Positions 9,601 to 16,756 of a stretch of 64,000 bases of DNA are shown here, in pieces. Under the pieces are notes generated by a model. That model made no database searches. It had not been told where the DNA came from and was given only the letters and a program-made list of their open reading frames with translations. The position numbers and the translations under genes were made by a program. The stretch is taken from NCBI GenBank assembly GCA_902619165.1, contig CACNDI010000002.1, positions 124,001 through 188,000 of the forward strand. Direction: 5' to 3'. How positions within the stretch are numbered: position 1 is the stretch's first letter; every line of letters begins with the position of its first letter. Origin of the DNA: an uncultured Alphaproteobacteria bacterium (GTDB lineage: Bacteria > Pseudomonadota > Alphaproteobacteria > Rhodobacterales > Rhodobacteraceae).

Positions 9601-10253
9601 TTCCAATGAACTCTGGAATCATGAAACCCATTAAGATAAAAATTCCGAAAGCAAGTATGTTATCCCCGGAGTATCCAGCTGCAGTAATAGCGGGTAATGT
9701 CGAGACTAGTCAGGCTGTCACATCTGCACTATTAATAGGTTTTGGCCTTCAAGCGGCCGCTCAGTCAACTATGAATAACATTACCTGGGGGAATAAAAAT
9801 TTCCAATATTATGAAACAATTTGTGGTGGCACGGGTGCAGGGATAGACTTTTCTGGCAATTTTTACCAAGGCACCTCTGCTGTTCATAGCCATATGACTA
9901 ACAGCCGATTAACTGATCCCGAGACTCTTGAGTTTAGGTATCCTGTTATATTAGAAGAATTTTCAATACGTGAAGGCTCTGGAGGTGTAGGGCAGTACCA
10001 TGGGGGTGACGGTGTAGTGCGTAGAATCTCTTTTTTAGAACCAATGATAATTTCAGTTCTGTCTGGTCACAGGACCATCGGTCCACCAGGACTTTTAGGA
10101 GGAGGATCAGGTAAAGTGGGATCAACTAGTCTTGTGAGGAATAGTGGTAGTGTTGAGGTATTGAAGTATGCCGATCAGATAGAAGGGAAAAAAGGTGATA
10201 TTTTAGTTGTGAAAACCCCTGGGGGTGGAGGTTTGGGCAAATCACCACAGTAG
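6627..10253 (+). CDS. oplA: 5-oxoprolinase (ATP-hydrolysing), HyuA-HyuB fusion
   Basis: This 1208-residue enzyme opens 5-oxoproline to glutamate with ATP, recycling the product of glutathione and N-terminal glutamate breakdown. The N-terminal hydantoinase A half starts with DRGGTFTDIVAKDPSG and contains FDMGGTSTDVW (about residue 290). The HyuB half begins around residue 690 and includes NAPHMPVHLGSM, NAPYNGGTHLPD, RGHHTDIGG and a glycine-rich end with TPGGGGLG. The full fused length matches eukaryotic-type and many bacterial 5-oxoprolinases. Hydantoinase or acetone carboxylase relatives are usually two polypeptides, so 5-oxoprolinase is preferred. It is a stand-alone gene and its stop is one base from the convergent ImuA-like gene. 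Confidence 0.88.
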   Translation: MLNVDQSNQWDFWIDRGGTFTDIVAKDPSGKIHTDKILSENDQLYKDAGMAGIKRFLKVPHGAKIPTDIINSIKMGTTVATNALLERKGFPVVLLTTKGLKDQLRIAYQNRPNLFDRKITLTDPLYDEIIEVEERVTSSGQILKPINKDRLINDLGKIKNVKKKSCAIVFMHSCKFNKHEKEAEKIAQISGFSHISLSYRTSQIMKYVMRGDTTVADAYLSPVLNRYIQSLYSEFEGDISNKISFMQSNGGLTNASLFSGKDSILSGPAGGVIGGIKTSALDKEHKIIGFDMGGTSTDVWHYSGELERTVNNKIDGIRISIPMLNINTIAAGGGSILSEKSGRLIVGPESAGATPGPACYDRGGPLTITDSNLITGRIHTNYFPKTFGNNSKKSLSLRASKILFNQLSDKMNIPIEEIAEGFISVADNSMAEAIKKISVQRGYDLREYCLTVFGGAAGQHACSIAEILDMKTCLIHPHASVLSAYGMGLAEIRTNKSMIIEKHLTRETLLESALIADSLITSTTETLEKQNIAENNITHVIKVFIKLDGTDTSLDLEFDTITNLQSIFSQTYFRLFGFKPVSKKLVIESVFVEAVGGTDVDLKNKLALQKSKSKKASIVTEKVYVDGEWNDCKFFPIDKLNKNSKIVGPAVLVGSQTSILLKKGWESTLQESGAIKLKRVKTFQPKRHTESAQIEVFNNLFMSIAEQMGFVLEKTAQSITIKERLDFSCAIFDKNGELVANAPHMPVHLGSMDSTVKSIIKNNSTLSSGDIFAINAPYNGGTHLPDITIVNPIWNAEKSEIIFYTAARGHHTDIGGLTPGSMPCNSKDINEEGIYIDNWKVVDKGIFREKEIKEKLLSGSYPARSPLTNIADLKAQIAACKKGEAELLKVVDKYGLKTVFRFQELVCENAENAVRESIKRIKSTKVTYQMDNDLSGAVRKIEIKLTRNKDNSSIEVDFNGTTMQLESNYNAPLPVTRAAVLYAFRILTGGNIPMNSGIMKPIKIKIPKASMLSPEYPAAVIAGNVETSQAVTSALLIGFGLQAAAQSTMNNITWGNKNFQYYETICGGTGAGIDFSGNFYQGTSAVHSHMTNSRLTDPETLEFRYPVILEEFSIREGSGGVGQYHGGDGVVRRISFLEPMIISVLSGHRTIGPPGLLGGGSGKVGSTSLVRNSGSVEVLKYADQIEGKKGDILVVKTPGGGGLGKSPQ

Positions 10254-10254
10254 A

Positions 10255-10887
10255 CTATGGAGTAATCTTATATATATTAATAGTTCTTTTATTATAGCCT
10301 TGTTGTCTAGCCTTGATTATCCATGATGAGAGCTTAAATCTTGATTTACTACATACCAACTCCCATCGTTCTTCTAAAAAAGAACGCTTTTTTTTTGTAG
10401 GCAAATCAATCGAAAAACTGGGCTTCATATACCATCTACTCTCAACACCTATTATTTCACTTTGAAAAGAAGAAACTAGCAATATTGTTGGAAGAGCTGA
10501 ATCTTTTTCTTCTCTTACATTTTTGAAAGAAAGGATTATTCTTCGTAGACTGGAATATTGAATTGGTTTTTGTAGCTCGCATACTAAAAGCTCACTTACA
10601 CCTGATTTTAAAAATTCTTCCATTACCCATGTAGACTCTTGGTTCGTCATTGTGTCTACCAAAATGATTTTGTTTATATCCACCCAAGATGTAAGTCCGT
10701 CAGGATAAAGGGAAACAGTACATTCTTTTTTTCTTATCCACGTGATGTAACTTTTTATATTTCTTGCAGTAATGAGTGCAAAAATAAATCTTGATGGTCC
10801 TGTTATCTGATGGATACTACCTCTCTTGAGAAATAATCCTGGTAAAAACTCTAAGTATTCAATATCGGAAAAATTAAAATGATCCAT
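10255..10887 (-). CDS. ImuA-like RecA-fold protein
   Basis: A 210-residue protein resembling alphaproteobacterial ImuA, a RecA/SulA-fold partner of the ImuB-DnaE2 mutasome. The similarity is one of pattern. A GSIHQITGPSR opening replaces the usual 'GrvhEa.Gp.r'. It is followed by TWIRKK, LYPDGLTSWVD, a W-MEEFLKSGVSELLVCEL segment and SLRRIILSFK, and later by IGVESRWYM. There is no Walker A lysine, as is usual for ImuA. No imuB or dnaE2 lies nearby, so its partner and function are unknown. It converges with the 5-oxoprolinase gene. Confidence 0.55.
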   Translation of the reverse strand: MDHFNFSDIEYLEFLPGLFLKRGSIHQITGPSRFIFALITARNIKSYITWIRKKECTVSLYPDGLTSWVDINKIILVDTMTNQESTWVMEEFLKSGVSELLVCELQKPIQYSSLRRIILSFKNVREEKDSALPTILLVSSFQSEIIGVESRWYMKPSFSIDLPTKKKRSFLEERWELVCSKSRFKLSSWIIKARQQGYNKRTINIYKITP

Positions 10888-10972
10888 ATAATATATAAAA
10901 ATTTTTGTTCTTCTTTTGTTCTTATATTGATTATTTTTTTTTGTAAAGGCAAGTGTTAACTGATAGACACTT

Positions 10973-11494
10973 TTACTCGGATAATGAATTTAAATATTCA
11001 ATCAAGTTGGCTCGATCTTTATCCTTCTTGAGCCCTGCAAAACTCATTGCGGTTCCAGGAGCATACTCGGACGGCTTAGTAAGATATTTATTGAGTTCCT
11101 CTATATTCCAGACACCTTCTAAGCCCGCAAGTACTTTCGAATACTTAAACCCCTCTATTGAACCAATATCCCGGTTTATAACCTTATAAAGGTGAGGTCC
11201 CACTCCGTTCTCTCCATCCTCAAGCTTATGACACGACTTACACTTACCAAAAACTTTCTTACCCTTTTCTATATCCGCACTAGCAAGCAATGTGGCAAAA
11301 TCGACAACCTCTTCACTGCTTTCTTCTTTTTCATCGTCACTAACCTCAATCTCAAGGTAGTAAGCCAATTTTTCTTCTCCATAGTAATCATCATCGCCAT
11401 GGTAAATTATTTCAGTACCCCAGTTCAGTAATAAAAAAAAGAGAAGGGCTCCGCAAAGTGCCCCACCTATTTTAGTCCACTCGAAGGTATCCAT
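10973..11494 (-). CDS. cycM: Membrane-anchored cytochrome c (CycM/c552 type)
   Basis: A 173-residue class I cytochrome c that carries electrons from the bc1 complex to terminal oxidase at the outer face of the inner membrane. The N-terminus has one hydrophobic anchor (residues about 6-27), then an acidic linker rich in Glu and Asp. The heme site is CKSCH, and a methionine in PGTAMSFAGL is the likely sixth ligand. The frame is open 7 codons further up to a TTG. I chose the internal ATG because a TAGGA site precedes it and homologues begin with 'MDTMxxTK'. The adjacent pheA is divergent, as in many Rhodobacterales. Confidence 0.9.
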   Translation of the reverse strand: MDTFEWTKIGGALCGALLFFLLLNWGTEIIYHGDDDYYGEEKLAYYLEIEVSDDEKEESSEEVVDFATLLASADIEKGKKVFGKCKSCHKLEDGENGVGPHLYKVINRDIGSIEGFKYSKVLAGLEGVWNIEELNKYLTKPSEYAPGTAMSFAGLKKDKDRANLIEYLNSLSE

Positions 11495-11604
11495 GTTTTT
11501 TATTCCTAAATTCAAATTATATTATATGTTATATAAAAAATTGAAAAATATTCTACAACTGATTTTAAAAATGAGCGCGACAAAATGTGCATGTCAAAGA
11601 AATT

Positions 11605-12456
11605 ATGAAAGAAAAAACTCTGAAAATATCATTTCAAGGAGCTCTAGGTTCATATTCACATCAAGCTTCAACTAAATTTTTCAAAAACCCTTTAGTTGTG
11701 CCTTGCGAGTCCTTTGAGGAAGCGATTGAATCTGTGAGAAAAGGTAAAGTTGACAAAGCAATTCTACCTGTAGACAACTCAACTTATGGTAGAGTCGCTG
11801 ATATTCATTCTCTTCTACCAGCTTCAAAGCTTTTTATAACAGCAGAGTATTTTTTACCTGTCGATATTTGCATGTTAGGAACAAAATCATCTAGTTTGAA
11901 AACCATATCTTCAGCAACAAGTCACCCAGTTCTTCTAGGCCAATGTAAGAAATTCCTAAAAATGAATAAGATAAAAACAATTTCAGGCTATGATACCGCA
12001 GGGTCAGCTCGATTAATATCGGAAGAAAATGATAAGTTTAAAGGTGCATTAGCCTCAAAAATAGCTGCTAAGATTTATGGATTAAAGGTACTGCGAGCTA
12101 ATGTTCAGGATAATAAAAACAACACCACTAGGTTTTTGGTGATGGAGAAGAAGCCTAAGATCCTAATTAAGCAACAGAAGAAAGTAATCACATCTATACT
12201 TTTCCAAGTAAAAAATATTCCAGCTTCTTTGTATAAAGCAATGGGAGGATTTGCCACCAATAATGTTAATATGATCAAGCTGGAGAGCTATATGTTGGAA
12301 GGCTCATTTGAGGCAACACAGTTTTTTGCCGACATCCAGGGGCATCCTAAAGATCGGTCTGTAAAGAGAGCCTTGGATGAACTCGGTTATTTTACTAATA
12401 GGCTAGATGTTATAGGGGTTTATAAACAAAGTACCTTCAGAGACAAAAATTCTTAA
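11605..12456 (+). CDS. pheA: Prephenate dehydratase
   Basis: Converts prephenate to phenylpyruvate in phenylalanine synthesis. The product of about 283 residues opens with ISFQGALGSYSHQA, has the catalytic region NNTTRFLVM (about residue 175), and ends in an ACT regulatory domain with LESYM in place of the common ESRP phenylalanine-binding motif. There is no chorismate mutase domain, as expected for alphaproteobacteria. The frame also opens at a GTG at 11587. The ATG at 11605 fits the family's short N-terminus better, but neither start has a strong ribosome site. It converges with rpoH with a single base between the stops. Confidence 0.93.
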   Translation: MKEKTLKISFQGALGSYSHQASTKFFKNPLVVPCESFEEAIESVRKGKVDKAILPVDNSTYGRVADIHSLLPASKLFITAEYFLPVDICMLGTKSSSLKTISSATSHPVLLGQCKKFLKMNKIKTISGYDTAGSARLISEENDKFKGALASKIAAKIYGLKVLRANVQDNKNNTTRFLVMEKKPKILIKQQKKVITSILFQVKNIPASLYKAMGGFATNNVNMIKLESYMLEGSFEATQFFADIQGHPKDRSVKRALDELGYFTNRLDVIGVYKQSTFRDKNS

Positions 12457-12457
12457 T

Positions 12458-13324
12458 TCAAGAATATTCTACGGCTTTAGCTTTCAACTTATCGATCGCC
12501 TTGTTTTCAATCTGGCGAACTCGTTCTCTACTTATTCCATGCTTCACACTTAGCTGTTCAAGCGTCAAAGGAGGCTCTTTCAACCTTCTGTCTAAGATTA
12601 TACTTTTTTCCCTATTATTTAAAATAGTCAGTGATTTCATTAGGATAGTTCTTCTTTCTCTATTTTCATCACTGTGCACAAATTTTTCAACATGATCTTC
12701 ATCTTGGTCAGCAAGCAAGGACTGCCACTCTTCTTCAGTCTCACCGTCACTTTTTATTGTAGCATTCAAAGATACATCACCACCAATCATTCTCCTGTTC
12801 ATCGCAACCACATCATCTTCAGGAACATTTAATTGCCTAGCAATCTCCTCAACATTTTCAGGCAGCAGATCACCATCTTCAAAAGCTCCAATTTTATTTT
12901 TTAATTTCTTCAAGTTGAAAAAAAGCTTTTTCTGTGCGCTAGTTGTCCCCATTTTAACCAGACTCCAACTTTTTAAAATATATTCCTGGATATTGGCCTT
13001 TATCCACCAGATTGCATATGTTGCCAACCTAAATCCTTTTTCTGGATCAAATCTCTTAACAGCTTGCATCAATCCGACATTTGCCTCGCTCACCACCTCT
13101 GAAATAGGCAATCCGTATCCCCTGTAGCCCATGGCAATTTTTGCTGCTAGTCGTAAATGTGAAGTTACAAGCTTGTGGGCTGATGATCTACACCCTTCTT
13201 CCACCCAAGCTTTTGCCAAACCATATTCTTCTTCCAAACTCAACATTGGGAATCTTTTTATATCATCTAAGTATTTCGATAATCCCGAGCCACTTACTAT
13301 TATCGATGTGTTACTATTTGCCAT
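12458..13324 (-). CDS. rpoH: RNA polymerase sigma-32 factor (heat shock)
   Basis: This 288-residue sigma factor directs transcription of chaperone and protease genes after heat stress. Region 2 includes the core-binding segment around HLRLAAKIAMGYRGYGLP and the -10 recognition segment FRLATYAIWWIKANIQEYIL. The RpoH box QKKLFFNLKK follows at about residue 134. Region 4 has the helix-turn-helix LTLEQLSVKHGISRERVRQIE. These separate it from RpoD, which is also in this window. A GGAAAGGA ribosome site precedes the ATG. It lies downstream of the pseudouridine synthase on the same strand, with a 93-bp gap that may hold its own promoter. Confidence 0.96.
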   Translation of the reverse strand: MANSNTSIIVSGSGLSKYLDDIKRFPMLSLEEEYGLAKAWVEEGCRSSAHKLVTSHLRLAAKIAMGYRGYGLPISEVVSEANVGLMQAVKRFDPEKGFRLATYAIWWIKANIQEYILKSWSLVKMGTTSAQKKLFFNLKKLKNKIGAFEDGDLLPENVEEIARQLNVPEDDVVAMNRRMIGGDVSLNATIKSDGETEEEWQSLLADQDEDHVEKFVHSDENRERRTILMKSLTILNNREKSIILDRRLKEPPLTLEQLSVKHGISRERVRQIENKAIDKLKAKAVEYS

Positions 13325-13350
13325 TGGTACATATTTTCCTTTCCGCTAAG

Positions 13351-13380
13351 TATATAAGTCAAATTTTTTGACTTTTCAAG
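13351..13380 (-). promoter_or_regulatory. Candidate heat-shock-type promoter with inverted repeat before rpoH
   Basis: On the minus strand CTTGAAA (13374-13380) matches the sigma-32 -35 consensus. After 15 bp comes CTTATATA (13351-13358), similar to relaxed alphaproteobacterial sigma-32 -10 boxes. The spacer is a perfect inverted repeat AAGTCAAA-3-TTTGACTT (13356-13374). It could be an operator, a weak terminator after the upstream gene, or chance in AT-rich DNA. Confidence 0.3.
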
Positions 13381-13417
13381 TAGATCAAGCATTTTTTATA
13401 CCAATTTATATAAGTGC

Positions 13418-14461
13418 TTAACTTGTCTTGTATTTGCCTAAATTTGATAAAAGATTTGAAAAATCATATGGCAAAATACCTCGAAAAAATAGAGTTTTAC
13501 TGCTCTCCGGGTGAACAATAGATAACTCATGCGCATGAAGCATTTGCCTAAATCTTTTGCCGTCCAACAAAGGTAAAATTGTTTTATTTACATCCACATC
13601 TTTTTTTCTTCTTGATTTATACAGGTTGTCTCCAACAATTGGGCACTCAATAAGCTTAGCGTGCACTCGAATTTGATGAGTTCTTCCGGTTTCAATCTCA
13701 CAGCATACCAGTGATAACTTTTGATTTTTACCTAAATCATAGATAGTTTTAACAGTAAAACGTGATATAGCCAGCCTCCCATCATTGGTGCAAACCTCCA
13801 TCATTTCTCTGTTGATTTTATTTCTTCTTATATTGGTTCTAACCTCCAGAATATTGTCTTCAAGCATATTTATGCCAGGCTTGCCAATAATCTTGCTAAG
13901 ATTTTCAAAAGGATTTCCTATGCAGAGTGCCAGATAAACCTTTTTTACCTTTCGACTTTTAAATTGCTTTATTAAAGAGTCTGCACTCAACTTTGTTTTT
14001 GCTACGATAATAAGGCCTGATGTATCTCTATCCAGCCTGTGGACTATCCCGGGTCTAAACCTATCATAAGTAATAGGAAGTGTATCTTGAAATTTATAAA
14101 TTAAAAAATTAACAAGCGTACCACGTTGAGCTGATTTAACAGGGTGAACCACCATATTGGGTGGCTTATTAAAGACTATTAGAGCCTTGTCCTCAAAAAC
14201 AATTGGAACATCCAAATCCTCTGGCATTAGAGTACTTTGCAGGTCTTGATCATAATAGAGAATAACTTCCATTAAGTCGTCTGTTTTAGTTTTCAAAGTC
14301 AAAGCATTTTGTTTCTGAGGGTCAAAAATCATTTTCTGCTTAATTAAATCTTGAATTTTTGTTCTTGATAAACTTAAATTAGGGGGGCAATTTTCTAAGA
14401 TTAGCTTGTCAAGCCTTCTCTCAGATTTTTTTGTCAAACTAATGATAAATTTTTCAGTCAT
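13418..14461 (-). CDS. RluA-family ribosomal RNA pseudouridine synthase (RluC/RluD type)
   Basis: Isomerises uridines in 23S rRNA. The 347-residue protein has an N-terminal S4 RNA-binding domain (RRLDKLILENCP...LSRTKIQDLIKQ) followed by the catalytic domain, with the active-site aspartate in GIVHRLDRDTSG (about residue 150) and GRTHQIRVHA toward the end. RluC and RluD share this architecture and cannot be told apart by eye. Position next to rpoH is typical for the RluD-type gene in Rhodobacterales. Only 5 bp separate its start from the divergent small membrane protein gene. Confidence 0.9.
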   Translation of the reverse strand: MTEKFIISLTKKSERRLDKLILENCPPNLSLSRTKIQDLIKQKMIFDPQKQNALTLKTKTDDLMEVILYYDQDLQSTLMPEDLDVPIVFEDKALIVFNKPPNMVVHPVKSAQRGTLVNFLIYKFQDTLPITYDRFRPGIVHRLDRDTSGLIIVAKTKLSADSLIKQFKSRKVKKVYLALCIGNPFENLSKIIGKPGINMLEDNILEVRTNIRRNKINREMMEVCTNDGRLAISRFTVKTIYDLGKNQKLSLVCCEIETGRTHQIRVHAKLIECPIVGDNLYKSRRKKDVDVNKTILPLLDGKRFRQMLHAHELSIVHPESSKTLFFRGILPYDFSNLLSNLGKYKTS

Positions 14462-14466
14462 GATAG

Positions 14467-14817
14467 ATGCGAGAAATTAAAAAGAGTTCAAAGTCTGATT
14501 TGCCCTTAGTATTCTTAAAGTGGCTGGTTACGGTGCTTTCGGTAGTAATGATTTTAGGTTTTTTATTTCTTGTAACTATTCTAGGCATAAAGATATCCAA
14601 CTTCAATACTACACCGCAGAGCCTCTCTAAACCACCCAATCGAGAAATCTTGATACCTAACGGGATTATTGAAACTATTGATATTGAAAACGAAACGTTG
14701 ACTTTAATTGTAAAAGTGAGTGCTGGCCATTTGGAGATAGTGGTTATGGACTTAAAGGATGCAATATTATTAAATCAATACTCTGTTAAACAAAAAAAAA
14801 GCCCCTATAATGAGTGA
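14467..14817 (+). CDS. Small single-pass membrane protein, DUF6476-like
   Basis: A 116-residue protein of unknown function. One transmembrane helix (about residues 16-41, LKWLVTVLSVVMILGFLFLV) follows a short basic cytoplasmic tail. The periplasmic part has LPNG-like spacing (ILIPNGIIETIDIENETL) and a short beta-rich stretch. Both pattern and position, divergent from the RluD-type gene next to rpoH, match the DUF6476 proteins of Rhodobacterales as I recall them. It precedes dnaG by 24 bp and may share its transcript. Confidence 0.6.
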   Translation: MREIKKSSKSDLPLVFLKWLVTVLSVVMILGFLFLVTILGIKISNFNTTPQSLSKPPNREILIPNGIIETIDIENETLTLIVKVSAGHLEIVVMDLKDAILLNQYSVKQKKSPYNE

Positions 14818-14841
14818 AAGTAACACGCGAATTTAAATGAT

Positions 14842-16743
14842 ATGTCTTTCTCTTCAGCCTTCTTGGACAAACTTAAAACAAGTGTAAAAATTTCAGACAT
14901 TGTCTCTCGACATGTCAATTGGGATCCAAAAAAAAGTAATTTATCTAAACAAGATTTTTGGGCACCTTGTCCCTTTCATAAAGAAAAAACAGCATCATTT
15001 CATGTAGATGATACCAAGGGATTTTACTATTGTTTTGGATGTCAAGCGAAGGGTAACGTATTCAGCTTCTTAAAGGAAATGGAGGGAATTTCATTTTTGG
15101 ATGCGGTAAAGACACTGAGTGAAAAAGCAGGGATACCTTTGGAAATTGATATTAATGTTAAAAGCTCAACCACGTCTTCAGAGGAACAAAAATTGCTCAA
15201 TATAAATGAAGCAGCATGTAAATTTTTCACAAAGTATCTTTTCAGCACCAAGGGATCGATAGCTTTAAATTATTTAAGAGATCGTGGTTTATCAGTTGAC
15301 ATCATAAAAGAATTTAGGCTCGGACTGTCTCCCTCAAAGAGCAATGATCTTATTAATTCCTTAAAATCAGATGGATATAATGAGCAAGACATAGAAAATG
15401 CCGGATTGGCTTATAAACCTGAAAACAAGCCATTAGTTGATAGATTTAGAAATAGAGTGATGTTTCCGATAGCCAATTTGAATGATAGGGTTGTTGCCTT
15501 TGGGGGGAGATCACTTAATACTACATATGGCGCGAAATATATAAATTCACCAGAAACAAAAATATTCAAAAAAGGTTCTCTTCTTTTCAATCTTAAAAGC
15601 GCTCAAAAAAGCTCTAAAAATGATCCTTTAGTAATAGTTGAAGGTTACATGGATGTTATTTCTTTAGCTAATAATTCGATTAATAATGCAGTTGCTCCGC
15701 TAGGAACTTCTTTGACAAAAGAACAGCTGCAATTAATTTGGAGAGTTTGCGAAGAACCAATTTTATTACTTGATGGTGATAATGCTGGAAGACTTGCAGC
15801 TACACGAGCAGTTGAATTGGCACTACCGTTAGTTTCTTACAATCAAACTTTACGAATAGCAAATTTACCCTCGAACTATGATCCAGATGACCTTATAAAA
15901 CAACAAGGCAAAAATGCTCTCAAGGATGTAATAGAAAATTCGCTAGCTCTTTCCCACTTCATTTTTATTAGTGAGAAATCACAACGAAAATTGGACAGTC
16001 CTGAACGCTTAAGGAAACTGCATATCGAACTAATTAATAAATTAAAACAAATAAAAGATATTGACTTAAAAAGAATGTTCTTAGCCGAAATAAATGACAG
16101 AATAAGGAAACTTCAGTTTCAAAACAATACAGCTACAACACAAAGCCAAAAATTCAAGGGTGCTGAAAACAAAATTAAACCTAGAACTCAGACGACATCC
16201 CGCATTCAGGCTGCTGAAAAAGAAATAAATAAGTTAGAGGCAGAAATTATGTTTTGCTTAATTAAAAACCCTATATTTATAAAGGACTTCAAAGCTCAAC
16301 TGACCGAGATAGATTTTAGCGATGAATTTTTTCAGAAATCGTTCTGGCAAATCCAACACGAGCAGCTTTCCAAATCAACTGATATTTTTAATTTGATCTC
16401 TGATCAAGCCACTCAGAAAAACCCTCCATTAAAAAACCACTTAATATATAACGATAAAAATAAAGAAGATATGTCCAGAAACCTTCTGTTGAATAGGATA
16501 ACCACACTTAATTTAGCAAAAAATAGGCTTGAAAGCTTGAAAGATCTTAAAATTAAGATAAAAACTCAGAGGTCCGATTCGCAAAAGAAGGGCGAATCGT
16601 TTGAAATGATTCAGAGTGAGTACTATAGAGCAATGGGTGGCTCTGAGTTTGTTGAAGATTCGATTTTGAGAGAACGTAAGTTTGACACAGAAAGCTTGGA
16701 TCTATTTAAAAAAGGTGAGAGGAAGGCTTTCCAGAAAAAATAA
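14842..16743 (+). CDS. dnaG: DNA primase
   Basis: Synthesises RNA primers at the replication fork. The 633-residue protein has the N-terminal CHC2 zinc finger (CPFHKEKTASFHVD...YYCFGC, about residues 41-66), the catalytic core with RFRNRVMFPI, and the Toprim domain with VEGYMDVISL and LLDGDNAGRLA (about residues 267-325). The C-terminal third is helical and binds DnaB helicase. Length and all motifs are as expected. rpoD begins 13 bp after its stop, so the two form the classical dnaG-rpoD part of the macromolecular synthesis operon. rpsU is not between them. Confidence 0.96.
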   Translation: MSFSSAFLDKLKTSVKISDIVSRHVNWDPKKSNLSKQDFWAPCPFHKEKTASFHVDDTKGFYYCFGCQAKGNVFSFLKEMEGISFLDAVKTLSEKAGIPLEIDINVKSSTTSSEEQKLLNINEAACKFFTKYLFSTKGSIALNYLRDRGLSVDIIKEFRLGLSPSKSNDLINSLKSDGYNEQDIENAGLAYKPENKPLVDRFRNRVMFPIANLNDRVVAFGGRSLNTTYGAKYINSPETKIFKKGSLLFNLKSAQKSSKNDPLVIVEGYMDVISLANNSINNAVAPLGTSLTKEQLQLIWRVCEEPILLLDGDNAGRLAATRAVELALPLVSYNQTLRIANLPSNYDPDDLIKQQGKNALKDVIENSLALSHFIFISEKSQRKLDSPERLRKLHIELINKLKQIKDIDLKRMFLAEINDRIRKLQFQNNTATTQSQKFKGAENKIKPRTQTTSRIQAAEKEINKLEAEIMFCLIKNPIFIKDFKAQLTEIDFSDEFFQKSFWQIQHEQLSKSTDIFNLISDQATQKNPPLKNHLIYNDKNKEDMSRNLLLNRITTLNLAKNRLESLKDLKIKIKTQRSDSQKKGESFEMIQSEYYRAMGGSEFVEDSILRERKFDTESLDLFKKGERKAFQKK

Positions 16744-16756
16744 TGGATAAAAACCA

